A DNA stretch of 5,865 nt, taken from Pseudomonadales bacterium. Lineage in GTDB: Bacteria > Pseudomonadota > Gammaproteobacteria > Pseudomonadales > Pseudohongiellaceae. Location: contig JAITMI010000354.1 in NCBI GenBank assembly GCA_031277435.1, forward strand, positions 1 to 5,865, read 5' to 3'. This document shows positions 5,247 to 5,865 of the stretch, piece after piece; positions within the stretch are counted from its first letter, which is position 1, and each line of letters starts with the position of its first letter. The translations under genes and the position numbers were made by a program. The notes below the pieces were generated by a model that was not told the DNA's origin, made no database searches, and worked only from the letters and a program-made list of their open reading frames with translations.

Positions 5247-5660
5247 ATGGAAAAATTCCCAGTCAATTCCCTGACGCCGAAGCACGCAGTCATTTCCAGA
5301 ATGCCAGACGGCAGCATGTCCATTGAAATTCTGATGACGCCATTTCTTTGGAATCAGGAAATCGTAGATACGTCCATCCGCCTTGATGGCGTTGACTTAC
5401 CCTCAGATATGCTTAAAGACTTGGCGGGTAAATCATTCAAATTTCCCACCAACTCAGAGGACGGCTACATAGATGGCTCAATATATCTGGGAAACGCTCA
5501 TCACCCGGTAGACGTTACCTCGCTCGATTTCAACGTATCCCGTACCGGTAGCCTGAAACTCATCATCAAGGGGATATATCAATTCGAGTTTGAAGGGCTT
5601 GATGGCGTGGCAAATACGCCATTCGTCTTGGCGGCAAGCGTAAGCTCGTGTGCAGTTTAG
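5247..5660 (+). CDS. Hypothetical protein of unknown function, in the position usual for rseB/mucB
   Basis: A 137-residue protein that I do not recognise. It is not RseB/MucB: it is too short, has no signal peptide and lacks the lipoprotein-like fold. No membrane segment is visible, so it is probably cytoplasmic. The pattern of short alternating hydrophobic stretches (SIEILMTPFLW, TSIRLDGVDLP, YIDGSIYLGNAHHPVDVTSL, SLKLIIKGIYQFEFEGLDG) suggests a mainly beta fold. I chose ATG 5247 over the in-frame TTG at 5196 because the 17 extra codons look non-coding. No Shine-Dalgarno precedes either start, so the start is uncertain. By my count about 55% of codons end in G or C, clearly below the neighbouring genes, which suggests acquisition from elsewhere. 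It begins 51 bases after rseA and is followed by a transposase remnant. Confidence 0.7.
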   Translation: MEKFPVNSLTPKHAVISRMPDGSMSIEILMTPFLWNQEIVDTSIRLDGVDLPSDMLKDLAGKSFKFPTNSEDGYIDGSIYLGNAHHPVDVTSLDFNVSRTGSLKLIIKGIYQFEFEGLDGVANTPFVLAASVSSCAV

Positions 5661-5677
5661 CCGTTACTGGCCTGTTG

Positions 5678-5784
5678 TTTTCTCATTGCCCTATTTCTAT
5701 TCGCCGCCACTCGTGTTGTTGCTGCGTGGCTAGTGCAGGGTTGAGAAGCAAGAGTGGCCATTGCCGTTCTTGCCCATGAGAAAA
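5678..5784. repeat. Imperfect composite inverted repeat
   Basis: Two nested pairs of arms are present. TTTTCTCAT (5678-5686) is matched by ATGAGAAAA (5776-5784), and GCCACTC (5706-5712) by GAGTGGC (5752-5758). The spacings between outer and inner arms are nearly equal, 19 and 17 bases, so the arms could pair into one long interrupted hairpin. It overlaps the tail of the transposase remnant. It may be a transposable-element end or a REP-like palindrome; the intervening bases do not pair well, so coincidence is possible. Confidence 0.35.
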
Positions 5785-5864
5785 GCCTGCCGCACGCAGC
5801 GGCAGATGCAGTGGTAATAGGGCGTGGCCTTCAGGGAGGCCAGTTGGGAGCGAGGCCGGGTCAT
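5730..5864 (-). pseudogene. Truncated REP-associated tyrosine (Y1/IS200-like) transposase, N-terminal remnant
   Basis: ATG at 5864 opens a 44-residue frame. It starts MTRPRSQLASLKATPYYHC and continues ICRCVRQAFLMG, which matches from memory the characteristic N-terminus of REP-associated transposases (PRxxQ..L..TPYYHC.SRCVRRAFLCG). After about residue 31 the similarity ends and the frame stops at 5730. The catalytic HUH motif and tyrosine, which come later in these roughly 200-330 residue proteins, are absent. It therefore cannot be an active transposase and looks like an internally deleted or decayed copy. A second minus-strand frame, open from the window edge to the stop at 5683, overlaps it. 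What lies to the right of the window is unknown. Confidence 0.65.
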
Positions 5865-5865
5865 G

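Noticed and set aside
5683..5865. Second minus-strand open frame overlapping the transposase remnant and ending at 5683
   Set aside because: Open for about 60 codons from the window edge, but the alternative frame carries the recognisable transposase N-terminus; I cannot support this one as a gene.

Overview
This window looks like chromosomal DNA from a GC-rich gammaproteobacterium. The evidence is the gene set and its order: ygfZ divergent from sdhE, then nadB divergent from the envelope-stress sigma factor gene rpoE/algU, with its anti-sigma gene (rseA/mucA type) downstream. This is the arrangement I know from Pseudomonas and relatives. An OprF/OmpA-type porin gene at the left edge fits the same group. 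I cannot name the genus.

Layout from left to right. Positions 1-642 (minus) hold the N-terminal part of an OmpA/OprF-like outer-membrane protein that runs off the left edge just after a long polyproline linker. Positions 771-1658 (minus) are ygfZ, with its promoter reaching into the first codons of the divergent sdhE (1732-2001, plus). sdhE meets nadB (2011-3642, minus) tail to tail with a 9-base gap. A 168-base divergent region separates nadB from rpoE (3811-4398, plus), which begins at a TTG and is overlapped by a tiny basic upstream reading frame. A 182-base non-coding stretch with a tandem repeat and alternative hairpins precedes rseA/mucA (4581-5195). Where rseB/mucB would be expected there is instead a less GC-rich gene of unknown function (5247-5660). 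It is followed by an inverted-repeat stretch and a minus-strand remnant of a REP-associated (Y1/IS200-like) transposase at the right edge.

Functional picture. rpoE and rseA form the envelope-stress switch: a membrane anti-sigma factor holds the sigma factor until regulated proteolysis releases it. The OmpA-like porin is an envelope protein of the kind such systems monitor, although no link to it is visible here. sdhE, nadB and ygfZ are housekeeping genes: flavinylation of succinate dehydrogenase, the first step of NAD synthesis, and folate-linked Fe-S/tRNA-modification maintenance. The right-hand 670 bases differ in composition and content and look like an accessory insertion next to the sigma operon. 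I did not find a clearly new multi-gene system. The most unusual points are the architecture around rpoE (overlapping small frame, TTG start, structured spacer) and the unknown gene plus transposase remnant in the place of rseB.
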